From NCBI RefSeq assembly GCF_026210795.1, contig NC_089429.1:2728001-2792000 (forward strand): a DNA stretch of 64,000 nucleotides. Reading direction: 5' to 3'. Position 1 is the stretch's first letter, and every line of letters begins with the position of its first letter. The position numbers were made by a program, and so were the translations under genes. Source of the stretch: Rhizophagus irregularis. Taxonomy: Eukaryota; Glomeromycota; Glomeromycetes; Glomerales; Glomeraceae. Of the stretch, positions 11,751 to 23,495 are shown piece after piece. The notes beneath the pieces are model-generated. The model was not told the origin of the DNA. It made no database searches and saw nothing but the letters and a program-made list of their open reading frames with translations.

Positions 11751-13445
11751 TACACATTTCTTATTGCAAAAACTGCAAATTGAATGTAAGCACATTAAAT
11801 CACTTTATTAACATTTTAATTAATAATGACTAATATTTTTGGTTTAAATTTTAGATTTGATAGAGATGAATAGTTGAATCTATCGGTATGACAGTTGATG
11901 AAATTATTTAATGAAAGTTTTAGTAAATAGATATTTATTAATTAGATTATACTTATTTCTATAATCTTTTGCAAACTTTGTAAAAATTGAATGTAATAAA
12001 AGTTTAGTACTTACAATCTTACATTATAAATATATTGTAATTTACTTTATCATAAATATTATTTTTATAGTTTGCTTGCAGAATTTCTCCTATTTGATAA
12101 CTTGAAATAGTTAAAACATTTTAAAAATTGAATAATAAGTAGATTATGAATAAAAGCAAATAATACTTTAAATTAAAAATAATAATAATACTTGCATTAG
12201 TTAAAATTCAAGATCTTATCATTCATTTTCATATAACAATAAAATTCATTTTTAGATATAATAAATATAAGCAATTGTTTTATTTAGATTTTGTATCATC
12301 TAAAATATTTTTAAACATAACTTATTAAATTTGTAAAAAATAGTTCTATTAAAAACTTTAAATAATAATTTATTAATAAATATAAAATTATTTTTTTATT
12401 ATTAATTTTTTATTTTAATTTTATACATTCAATAGTATTTTTTATTTAAATTGAAAAAATAAAAAAAAAGTAAAAAACTAATCAATTTATAATTAATTAA
12501 ATTAATCATTAATTATTTAATTATAATTAACTAAATTAATTGTTAATTAATCTTTATTTTAAGTAGTAAATCAAATTGGTAATAATAAACTGTAAAATAT
12601 AAATCTAATTTACTTATAAAATATATTCATGATATATACTATGTAATAACAGTAATAAAATAAATTTATAATACTGGACAAATATTAATTTTTTTTAATT
12701 TTCCTTCTTAAATATTTTTATTTCTTAATTTTAATTTATTAATTTATTATCTTTTTCAACAATTTTTTTTTTTTAAAAAGAAACCAATATTGCAAAAATT
12801 TTCGGCATCACGCGTGCTATCTGCGCAGTATCATAAAACTAATTATCCCGTGATCTAACATCGCAGTAAATTTTTGGTCGAATTCTTGATACTTGGCGCA
12901 GTATCGTGCTGGTTAGTAAGTGTCAAACTTCTTAAAAACGAGGACTGTAATGTTCTAAAAATGAGATGTAATGGTAAGAGAATTAGTAACATTACATTGC
13001 TTATTTTATCAAATTGCTAATCTCTCGAATTTACACTGTAGGTTTGAAATTACTTAGTTAAAATCGATACTTTCTATATAAATTATTCGGGCGAGAGTGA
13101 TTTAGATTGGCGAAAATTTTGTAGAAATAATTTATTTCGTGTTTGTAGAAAAAGGAGTGATATGAAAAAACGATTAGTATAGAAATTTATAAGAAACCTA
13201 TGAGAGCAAATGTGATGCTTAGACTCACATTAAATGGCCTAGGATCCACGTACTCACTCCCTCTTTGATGGCATCATATTTTGCTCGCTACTCTACCATT
13301 ATTCATATGAAAAATCGATAAAGTTTTCGTGTTTTACTTTTAATCTGTATTCGAAAAAAAATGACCGATGCTTGAATATACGTGATTGTGTACTTATAAC
13401 TTTCATATGGAACTAACTTGACTTTTTAATTATAGTAAAATATAG
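11751..13445. other. AT-rich intergenic stretch
   Basis: Extreme A/T composition between 11900 and 12780 with no coding character. From about 12790 to 13440 the composition is more balanced and may hold the 5' part or promoter of the small frame that follows, but no exon could be defined. Confidence 0.5.
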
Positions 13446-13715
13446 ATGAATGACTGCGCTCGGCCGAATATCGAAGACATAACTGAAGTGTCATTGTATA
13501 CAGTGGACCATTCGAAGAAATGTGCCTACTGGCCAAAACCATCTTTATCAATGAAACACTTAAGGGTGCAAGCATCGCCACGCGACCATTCAACGATATC
13601 ACCACCCTCGATACGCTCAGACTTTCAGACCGAAACACTGATAGTTTGTGAACGCGTAGCTGAAAAACGAGTTGAAAAAATGAAAACGAAAACTGATTTA
13701 TCTGATGTCACATAA
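13446..13715 (+). CDS. Possible small hypothetical protein, 89 residues
   Basis: ATG at 13446 opens an 89-codon frame in a segment clearly richer in G and C than its surroundings. The product is hydrophilic with several Cys, Ser/Pro and a charged C-terminus (EKRVEKMKTK); no family is recognised. The opposite strand is also partly open, so chance cannot be excluded. The composition step and the absence of homopolymer runs are the main reasons to keep it. Confidence 0.35.
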   Translation: MNDCARPNIEDITEVSLYTVDHSKKCAYWPKPSLSMKHLRVQASPRDHSTISPPSIRSDFQTETLIVCERVAEKRVEKMKTKTDLSDVT

Positions 13716-16183
13716 TCACATGAACACATGATGATACTGCGCCAGTATTTTTTAATGAAAAAGTCATACGATAAAAAGAAAGTAGATTATTTTTCAAATC
13801 AATTGAACTTTATTCCAAAATAGTAAAATGTAATCAATATTAATTCAAATATAACAGATAATAAATAAATTTATGTCAAAATCCACCCTTGTTTCAACTC
13901 CCGCATGATTTACATGGATTAAATTATCATGTGATCGACGAAAAACACTTTCGTTTGTAAATTACCGTTTGTAAATTAACCGATTAAAGTTTATTTTGAA
14001 TAAAATGACAAATGATAATTAATATAATGATATATGTATGTAGTATAAAAAAAAAAGATTTATAGTTTCATTACGTTATTGATAAAGAAATCAATTGAAT
14101 AAGAATTGAATAAGCTTACTAACATTTGATCATTATAATAATCACGTAATATTAAATGATTACAGGTTTTTTTTTCAAGATAATCCCCCTTATAAATCCG
14201 ACTTTGTTTTTTTTAAGAATAATGCAAAGTGATTATGAATGACCGATCATAACATTAATCGTTTTAACAATAAATAACTTTAATTATTATAGTTTAAAAA
14301 ATATTCCCGATCTTTACTATATTTTTAATATCTTATATTTCCGGAATCTAGATAGGAATGATAGATTTGAACATGATACAATACATGATACAATACATGA
14401 TACAATTACATGATACAATACATGATACAATACATGATACAATTACATGATACAATGAATTATAATACATGATATAATAATTTGTCTGAATCCATTGGTG
14501 TTCAAGTTATTTGAAAATAAAAAATTTATTTATCTTAAAGTTGATATACCTATATTCTCATTAAATGTCATTGCCTTCCTGTTATCTAAGAAAGAGCTGC
14601 AATTATAAAATCATTTAATTTATTAATCTTAAATGATTAGTAAATAATAAGTTTTATGATAAATTTGATAAATCTAAAAATAATTTTGTAAATCTGTATA
14701 CTGCATTTATGCAGAAATATGCATAATTTAAAAAAAATTTAGAAAAAAGTAATAACGAAATCTTATCTTTATCAAAACAAAAATGCAAAAACGAAATTTT
14801 TTGTTCAATATAACAAAAGCAATGATTACAACAATTCGATATTAGACAAATATTTTTGCGGTTTGTAAAATAATATTCTCAACGATATTAACCTTAATTC
14901 TATCCTGAACACTAAATATTTTAAATACACTAATTGTACATTTTATGACACCCCAAATATTTTATTTAATTAACCCTGTTAACCTAAAGAATCATATAAA
15001 AAACTTGTGCTTTTTTGCCAAGACAAGGAAAAAAAAAAGAGAGAAGAGAGGAACAAACAAATAGCCTTGAAAATTGTTAATTAAGTGCCTTTTCATGTGT
15101 TTTTTATAAATATAAAGAGATTTTGTTTCGTTATTATGGCATCTTATTGTCATTCGTAAGTATGATGACAATCTGTTTATTTGTTTACGATTTGCAGTTT
15201 TAAAAAAAAAAAAAGCTTGGCAAAATAAAAAAAACCGGTCTTGCATTAGCCAAGAATTACACAAATTTTATTACGGTAATCTGATTGGTTGTTAATATCA
15301 TATTCAATACTATCAAATTTTATCATTATCCGTAATTTCCTAATTAAATATATCGTACGGCGGATAAATGATTTATCATGATTGAATTTTTTTTTTATTA
15401 TTATTAATATTTAATATTTTTTTTAAAGTTCAAAACGAGTTCATTTGTATAATATATGTATAATAAAAGTCTCGGGATAATTTTTTTAAAAAAAAAAACC
15501 ATTTTTTTTTTCTCCCGTTTTATACAACAATCATATACTTATATGTTGTGATTGTCCGAACCCCGAAGTAAATCCGAAATATTAAAATATTTGATCTCTC
15601 TATCATAATGGACGATCAATTAAAAAAAAATGAATTTAGAAAAAAAAAATTATTCAAAATAGGGAAATTTAATTTTCATTTAATACTATAATATGATTAA
15701 AAAAATAGTAAAATCTTGTACATCCTTTTTGTTATATTAATAAAGAGTTCAAACAAAGATCATATATAATTTTAGTTTAAAGTGCGAAATAAGTAATTAA
15801 TAGTAAGAATTATAGTGCGAAATAAGTAATTAATAGAATGAATTATATTTATTTACACTAAAAAAAAAATGTGCCGCGCAGTATTTCACAATTATAAATT
15901 TTTTGTACAATACTTTTTTTTTTATTCAAAAATATACGGTAAAATAAAGCAAATCACTTCTAAAGAAAGAAAGAAAGAAAGAAAAAGAAGAAAAAAAGGA
16001 AAAATGCTGATTATGCTCAATAAAATAATTCCCGCAAAATAATCTAAAATGTGTATAATAAAAGAATGAAGAATTATATTGATCCGATAAATTATTAGTT
16101 GAAATTAATTAATTAATAATAAAATCTAAAGCGAAATTTTTTAAAATAGTCTTTTATGAAATTAGCAATTTTTGCTTTAGAAA
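13716..16183. other. AT-rich intergenic stretch with simple repeats
   Basis: No gene is supported. It contains the 12 bp minisatellite at 14371-14456 and a GAAA tract at about 15960-16000. Numerous A and T homopolymers occur near 15480-15660. Confidence 0.5.
14371..14456. repeat. 12 bp minisatellite with a higher-order pattern
   Basis: Seven units of ACATGATACAAT are arranged as three units, an extra T, three units, an extra T, and one unit, giving a 37 bp higher-order period. Degraded units continue to about 14480. Confidence 0.85.
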
Positions 16184-17472
16184 TTAAACTAAAATCATCA
16201 TTATTAATCCACATACAATGCCTAACAACAAGTTCTTTTCAACAGAACTTGCGCCACTTGCGCTAATAGCTGGAGGTGTACTAGGTGATTTACCATTAGG
16301 AGCATTAGGAGTTTTAGCAGTGGGTTCTTGTCCTTTAATATTAGATGGGGGAAGTGTAACATTTTCAACATAAGGTTGTTTATCACCCGAACATACAGCA
16401 GCACTTTGTGGGGCAAATTTGGCATTAACAACAATATCCATAGCAGCCTCTGCTTTCGAAGAAGATTTATCAAAAGCATCATGTTCTAAAGAAGCAAATC
16501 CAGTTGTTGCAGTTTTATTCTGTACCCACATTGAAAAATTCCCTGTGATCCAATTTAAATCATAAGTTTGATCCGAATTTGATTCCCAATCAAATGTATC
16601 ATGATTCCAAAAAGCCATTTTATAACCAAGTTGTGATAATATTCCACGAACTCTATCATCAGCATCTCCTTGAGGAGCTCTAAACCATTTAGGAGTTAAA
16701 TTAACGGCTTCTTTAATTGCCATTTCTGTCCATTTTGTTTCAGCTATAATTTCTTCAGTAGTTTGAGATGTAAGAGCTGTATGAGACCAAGTATGTACAC
16801 CAATTTGATGACCTAATAATAAGAATAACAAACAACAAAATAAATTAATCCATCCTTTACATTTATAGTTTTATAGTAATTAACTTACCAGAATCAACGA
16901 TTTGTTTGAGAATTTGGGGATTTTCAAAAACTCTACTTCCAATTACAAAGAAAGTTGCCTTTAGACCTCTGTCATTAAGCGCTTTAAGAACTCTCAATGT
17001 ATTATTTCTAAAATATGTACGTGTGAATGCGTGAGCGTACGATAAGAAATGTAAATTTAACAAGTAATATCTATAGTTAATACTTACGTAGGACCATCAT
17101 CATACGTTAAAGCCCAATCTGAAAAGAAATTGAAAGCAAATATTAAAAACGAGAGAGATATATATATATACACACTTAAATAATTTTTGATTAATTACCT
17201 CCTTTCTTAGGACAAAAGTCAAAATCAGTATCTCTTACACAAGTTGTGCAAGACCAGACACAAAATTCGTCAGTAGGGGCACATGGGGTCCCAATAGGTC
17301 TAACAGGAGCCTTTGGTAATTTTGATTGATCTACGAGAGCAGTCCAAGCAGCTACGGGTGGTGGAGGTGTATCAACTGGAGGATATTTTCCTTTAAGCTG
17401 TGCTTCGACGTTTAATGTTGTAGTGGATAATAACAACAAAAAAATTGATATTGCCGAGAATAATTTATACAT
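16184..17472 (-). CDS. GPI-anchored chitin deacetylase (CE4 polysaccharide deacetylase)
   Basis: It removes acetyl groups from chitin at the cell surface or wall. Four exons join in phase (17472-17199, 17118-17088, 17007-16889, 16812-16184) to give 350 residues. A signal peptide (hydrophobic LFSAISIFLLLLSTT) is followed by a Cys-rich block (CAPTDEFCVWSCTTC). The CE4 motifs are all present: LTYDDGPT (motif 1, general-base and metal Asp), HTWSH (metal His pair), RAPQGDADD (motif 3), HDTFDW (motif 4) and SLEHD (motif 5). The last ~60 residues are Ser/Pro/Ala-rich and end in a hydrophobic stretch with a basic-poor tail, fitting GPI attachment. With MCD4 in the same window this is an example of a GPI-pathway client. 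It should be active, as no key residue is missing. Substrate (chitin rather than chitosan oligomers or peptidoglycan) is inferred from fungal relatives. Confidence 0.92.
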
Positions 17473-20400
17473 GATTGATAAATTTCTTGTAAATAAAAAT
17501 AAAAAGATGGTGTATTTTATGCGGTTAATCCTTTTCCTTTTTTGACCTGCTCAACAGAATCTTTTTTTTTTTATTATTATAATCTTTTTTTTTTAAAAAA
17601 AAAAAAAAAGGAAGAGAATTTTCCTCTTGTGTAAGTCAACCAGAATTGAATTCGGTGATTAAAAAATAAAGGGAAAAAATTGAAGAATCACGGCACTTAT
17701 ATAACTTTTTTTTTCAAAAATTTATTGAAAATTGTACAACACTCTTCCTTACAATTTATAGGTAACACTAAATTCTCCTACTTTTTTATACCTGTTATAT
17801 TTAAAGAGGTATCTAAAAAATTTATAATTGGTTAGACAAAATTTTTACAATTTTAGGTGAGATCATTTAATTCGGTCTTTACCTAATTATCAACTGTTTT
17901 TTTTTTTTTTTTGATACGTCATGAATTAAATGTAAAAGATTATGATGCAAGGAGTTATAAAATTAATTTATTAATATTTATTAATGGAAACTCTTGGCTT
18001 AATATATGTGTTGTATACCTTTGTATGTAACTAAAAATGTACGATTTTGCTCGTTTCTAATAATATATAAAATAAAAATAATTTCTTTTCTCCGATAATA
18101 ACTTGCATATAAACTTAAACTTTAAGCTTCTTTTTTACTGGTCAATCTTTTTAAACAAAAAAAATATGATTTTATTTGATCATCTATCTTCAAAAAAGAA
18201 AAGTCATTTTATTTCATTTTCTTTCGTAAAGAAAGAACTTTTTGCCAATACTAAATATAACTTTTTTTTTATTTTTATTTTTCTTTCTTTAATTTTAAAA
18301 TAATAAAAATTTATTATATATATAATATATAATAATGATAATTGACACGAATAATACTGTATAAATGAAATATATACAGTAATATATATATATATATATA
18401 TATAGTTTAACAGATTTAAAGATTTTTTTTTTCCTCATTTTTTTTTACCTTTTTTTTTTTTTGTTTTTAATAAACGGTTTCATATCTGAGACCATGAAAA
18501 TTGCCAAGTAAGTGCCAAGAAACTTTTTACAATTATAAAAGATAATTGTTATTACGTTTACATTATAGAAAATAGTTAGAATCATAATTAAACTTGTAAC
18601 TAAAACGTTCAAATAAACCAACAATTAACAAGTGTATTCTCAACGAGGTATGACACCGTTAAACCCAATTAATATGCAAAAGAATAAAATAAGGAATATC
18701 TTTATATTATTACTTCTTTATTTTTTTCCTCGTGAAATTTCTTTTAAAATATTTTACCAAAAATGTCGATACGACTTTGAAATAAATAAAACAATTCTAA
18801 ATTTGGGTTTTAAAGTTTACACGAAAAAAAAAAGATATACGGGATAAATTTTACGCGCAAGAAAAAATACCAAAAAAGTTTTGTTTAATAATAGAGTATT
18901 GCTTGGCATTTCCATTTAATAATAATTAGGTTAGATCAAATGTAAGATCTAAGCCGCAACCATTTGATTAACCTTTTCCTTTTTTATATAATTCGTGTAA
19001 TCTGTAATGTATTATTGTAATTCAATATGCAAGTGTACTTGTAACACCAGAGTCGGGCCATCTCTAAAAGGATTAGTACAAAAGATTAGTGCATTTCTTT
19101 GTAGAAATTTACGGGTTAAAATTTTCAATCTATAATTAAACATTCATACATTTCGACATGGAATGAATGGATAAGAATAGAAAAATGAACAATGCTTTGA
19201 TAAAGAATGGCTGAATGAATTCGAATGACATATTTTGGACTAATTTGGTCTGACACTATAAATTTGGCCCGAATTTAAATGGAAGTTTTTCCGTTATTAG
19301 TTTGGTTAATATTTAAAGATCTAGATCTTGAAATTGTGTTCAATATTATGTGTCAGTAAACGCGAACTTCAATTTTAATTTATTATAGTCTTTTAAGTAT
19401 TATTTATTAAATTTTATAAAATCGAATAAATTTTAATATATTCAATGAATTTTAATTTAATTCGAACACTATTCGATTCCCCTCCCTGTTCTTATCTATT
19501 TTAGGAAATTCAAGTCATCTTGCCCCGGCCCTCCCCCTCGATGTTAAGTGCAAGAATCAGATTATCAGATATACCAGTTAATAAAATTATTTAAGGTAAA
19601 ATCGCCGGTAGATATCTTAATCCAAATTATCTTCTATTTATAGTTTATCCCCTGAACTCGGTGCATTGCAATGGTTTAACCTTTCCTATCCTTCTAAACG
19701 GTATGTTAAAAGCAAAGTACGTGATATGGTATCGCCGTATCAGGACATTTCGTCGAAAGCCATTTCGCCGAAAAATAATTTCTCATAATGCCGTATAATG
19801 TTGGCTCACCCCCGTTGTATATATAACTTTCTTATCCTTACCTTTAAAGTTTAAACCGGGTGTATTCTATAAAATTGAATTTTTTTCTTATATAACCAGA
19901 TTGTTTGCGGATAGACAAACATTGCATGGTTTTGTATTGAACATAGCCACGTACGTCTAAAGCGTGATGTTTTAAGTATTAACATTTTAAAATTATTTAA
20001 TTCATTGGTTTTTTTGTTTTATTGATCTGGCAAAATTCATGTTACCGTATAGCGCTGACTAAGATAGGTACCCGGGGGACTTTGAATAGCAATTACTTAT
20101 TTTATCATCATTATTTGCCATTTATAATTAACAAATTATTGCAAAATCATTTTACAATTGGATAATCCATTTTAATTGTATGGAACATGAAAAAAAATCG
20201 TCCAGAATTAGCCTAATTTTACCAGAAACCATACCTGGGTATATTATAAGGGGGACGCCAAAACGGGTGTCCCTTAATCAATTCTATACGGTAAAGTCTA
20301 GATTAATTATTAATAGAAATATTGTTTTTATATATAGATTGATAACATATCATTTATTATAAACTTTTAAAGTTTAATATAGATTGATAACATATGAACT

Positions 20401-20710
20401 TTTAAAGTTTAAATTAATTAAATTAATTCAGTACAATTAATTTATCAGATATTTATAACACATTTATTATTAAAAAGATTTACAATAATTTTCCGTTCAT
20501 TGCTTTTTTAAAATAATCTCATTTAATTTAACCTACCAAATATACTACAGAACCCTTTTCTTTCTAGAATATGCATTTCTCTTATTAAGTGAACGATCAA
20601 CAATCACTTTTAACAATGACACTACCAAATTTATCAAACAAGGATATCAAATTAATAAAATTTTACAAAAAAAAAAATAATAATAATATTTTTTTTCTCT
20701 CGACTTTATA
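17473..20710. other. Long intergenic stretch
   Basis: No gene is supported. Poly-T and poly-A tracts (17570-17610, 17890-17915, 18420-18465), a TA repeat (18370-18405) and one odd segment with better base balance at about 19730-19870 (with CATTTCGTCGAAAG and CCATTTCGCCGAAA, a degenerate direct repeat) are the visible structure. Frames at 18103, 18632 and 20180 look like chance. Confidence 0.5.
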
Positions 20711-21313
20711 ATGAATACAATTGTAACTCTTAATGTTGGTGGTGTTCTTTACACTACTACAAAAGATACATTGTTAAAATATGAAAGTTTCTTTTCAGGT
20801 CTTTTCAGTAATAATTTCTCTTTTACACTTGATAATAACAATAACATTTTCATTGATAGAAGCGGTGAATTATTCAAATATGTGCTCGAATTTTTAAGAA
20901 ATAATACTTTACCAAAAAGAGCTTTGTCAGATAAGGCTCTACTTGAAGAATTATTGCAAGAAGCTGAATTTTATTGTATTGAAAAACTTATCACTGAAAT
21001 TAAATTAAACCTGGATTCTACAAAAAATATTAAAATTCGATTATGGGATCTTGAAGATTACTTAAAGAAAGGTTATCATGTCATTGGAAAGGGAATGGAA
21101 CTCATTCAATATCACCGATGCCCTCATAGACATGATCCTGAACGAATTGGTGAGAATCGATATCATGATTCAAAGTGCCGACATTCACATGTTGAAATAG
21201 TTGAAGAATATGTGCCTTTTTCAATAGTATCAATTAATAGTCCAGTATTACCTATATTTGACGTATCAACAGGAACATTTACGGGAGAACGAATAATTAA
21301 AAAATTTCATTGA
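20711..21313 (+). CDS. BTB/POZ T1-type (KCTD-like) domain protein, 200 residues
   Basis: Single-exon gene. Residues 3-100 match the potassium-channel tetramerisation T1 version of the BTB fold: LNVGGVLYTTTKDTL at the start, then FFSGLF, IDRSGELFKYVLEFLR and ALLEELLQEAEFY. Such proteins oligomerise and often bridge cullin-3 ubiquitin ligases to substrates; that role is inferred. Residues 125-165 contain an unusual His/Cys cluster (HRCPHRHDPERIG, then CRHSHVE) that could bind metal, not a feature of the standard KCTD C-terminus as far as recalled. The gene is convergent with the F-box gene 376 bp downstream. The ATG is preceded by an A/T tract and starts the domain directly. Confidence 0.82.
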   Translation: MNTIVTLNVGGVLYTTTKDTLLKYESFFSGLFSNNFSFTLDNNNNIFIDRSGELFKYVLEFLRNNTLPKRALSDKALLEELLQEAEFYCIEKLITEIKLNLDSTKNIKIRLWDLEDYLKKGYHVIGKGMELIQYHRCPHRHDPERIGENRYHDSKCRHSHVEIVEEYVPFSIVSINSPVLPIFDVSTGTFTGERIIKKFH

Positions 21314-21689
21314 ACACAATATGTATTGGGTAAATATTATTTTCCAAGTGCCATTATATATGAAAATTCTGTTGTTGTGTGAATGATCCACTTCTAAAAA
21401 AAATAGATTTTAACTTACGTTCGATCCTTATAAAAGCAAAAACCTTGCTTTTTATAAAGACAATAGAATGAAGTAGCAAATAGCAATAGTTAAATTCAAT
21501 TGGACAATATTAAATACTTGATTTTTATGATTCAAATAAATTTCTGGTGTAAAGTTGTGAAATTGTGAATATTACAGTATTAATAAAGAATGTTTTGAAT
21601 AATTATAAGTAATTATATTTATTTAAGTATTTTGAAAACACTATTATTATAAGTCAAATTCTCAGCCATCCATTCTATGAATAGCTAAC

Positions 21690-23249
21690 CTAATTAAAAT
21701 CTAAAAAATATCTATATATTGATGTCCATTTAATATCAATTTTTTTTTTATCATATCTAAGTATTAATTTTCTATTTTTTGTCATTTCATCAATTTCACT
21801 TTTTAATACATCAACACATATATAATAATAGAAATCTAAATTAATTAAATTATCAATATAATTTCTCATAATTTCTTCTAAAAGATTAAGTTCAATTACT
21901 CCTTCAAATGAAAGAGATTTTAAAGATTTAGGAAGTGATCTTATAAAAATTAATATTAATTCTTCAGATAAATTAAAATTATAATATATTGAAGCAAATA
22001 AAATAATTTTTTGTAGATTTGGACAATTATTACAAAAAGATTTGAACTCATTTAACACTCCATCAACGTTCTCAAGATTATCACGTTCAAATCTTTTCAT
22101 ATAACCAAAAATATGTTCCAATTTTAATCCAATCAATGTAAGATTTTGACAATATAATGATAAAGTATCAAGGATTGATTTTAAATAATTTTGTCCTTCC
22201 CTTAATTCTCTATATGAAATTATCTTTAATTCCTTCAAATTATTACTATGATTCTTTAAAAATTCCATAATGTAATCTAGCCATTTAAAAAATTTTTCTT
22301 CATAACGTTTACCAGATCCAGAAATTATAAAACAATCTAATAATGAGAAAGAAAATAATTTTGGTAGGTAAATATCTTTTAAGCATATCATTTGATCAAA
22401 ATCAATAATCATAGAATCTAAATGTAATTCTTCAAGATTTGAACAATTAAATAAAAAATTCAAATCAGTTTGTTCTCCATTAAAACAACCTTTAATCATT
22501 ATATACTTTATAGAATGAGATTCGGAAAGTTTAAAGAAAAGTCCTCTCCATTTTTCCATATGCCTATTATAATCATCACTAAACATAGGAGGGTTCACAT
22601 TTAAGTTAAAATATTCCAAATTATTTTGAACAGAAATAAATTCAATAAGATCCTCAAAAAATTTCAAATTATTTTTATATTCTTCAAACAAAAATTCAAC
22701 GGTAAGATCTTTGATATTTTTAAAATAAATTGATAAATCAGAAAAAGATAAATTGAATCCATAAGTATTAAACTTCAACTTTGTAATATGATTAAGTAAC
22801 ATTTGTAAATTTGGTAAAGTAAAAATATTTTTACAAAGTTTTTTTTTAAAATTTCCAGAAAATGTTAATTCATCTAATCTTTTTGTTTTCATAAAAATAG
22901 TTTTGCTTATTGCCATGATATATTCATTATCATAAATTAAACTACATAATAAAGATATGTCAAATTGTTGAATAAACCATACATAATTAAACATAGTTTT
23001 AGTTGGAATATTTTCAAGTCCTAAATTGATTCTCTCTTGTAATGAGATTTGTGAAAGAAGGATTGGAATTATTTTTTTCATTTTCGTTGTTTCAAGATTA
23101 TGACCAAATGGTCTTCTCCACAAGACGGGGATGACATTTTCACACCAATTTTTATTTACAAATAATGATGAAAATAAAGAATCAATATCATCATCAAGGT
23201 TATTAAAAATGATTTGTAATATTTCATTTAAAAATGGGTTTACGGTCAT
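21690..23249 (-). CDS. F-box/leucine-rich-like protein, 519 residues
   Basis: Single-exon gene. Residues 5-48 resemble an F-box: PFLNEILQIIFNNLDDD, then VNKNWCENVIPVLWRRPF, the part that would bind Skp1. The rest consists of irregular repeats with NLE/NLK-LxL character (for example NLEELHLDSM, NLKELKII, NLQKIILFAS), suggestive of a degenerate leucine-rich or RNI-like solenoid. The substrate is unknown. Genes of this architecture are greatly expanded in arbuscular mycorrhizal fungi. The frame is uninterrupted and the ATG at 23249 precedes the F-box directly. Confidence 0.8.
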   Translation of the reverse strand: MTVNPFLNEILQIIFNNLDDDIDSLFSSLFVNKNWCENVIPVLWRRPFGHNLETTKMKKIIPILLSQISLQERINLGLENIPTKTMFNYVWFIQQFDISLLCSLIYDNEYIMAISKTIFMKTKRLDELTFSGNFKKKLCKNIFTLPNLQMLLNHITKLKFNTYGFNLSFSDLSIYFKNIKDLTVEFLFEEYKNNLKFFEDLIEFISVQNNLEYFNLNVNPPMFSDDYNRHMEKWRGLFFKLSESHSIKYIMIKGCFNGEQTDLNFLFNCSNLEELHLDSMIIDFDQMICLKDIYLPKLFSFSLLDCFIISGSGKRYEEKFFKWLDYIMEFLKNHSNNLKELKIISYRELREGQNYLKSILDTLSLYCQNLTLIGLKLEHIFGYMKRFERDNLENVDGVLNEFKSFCNNCPNLQKIILFASIYYNFNLSEELILIFIRSLPKSLKSLSFEGVIELNLLEEIMRNYIDNLINLDFYYYICVDVLKSEIDEMTKNRKLILRYDKKKIDIKWTSIYRYFLDFN

Positions 23250-23495
23250 GTTTTATGTTTTCGGAGATTATGTTTTCGGAGATATTTATAGAGGATCAAT
23301 CGGTCAAAAAAATTATTTTTTCTGATGATTGATAATCAAGATAATATATAATAGTGCGCTTGCACGTGACTAGTAAATTATATGTTTTTAATTTATTTGA
23401 ATTCATAATTGATGTTTGATACAGTATTAATAATAGTATGATATATATATAATGACTTGAAATATAATATTATATAATAATGACTAAATTATTGG

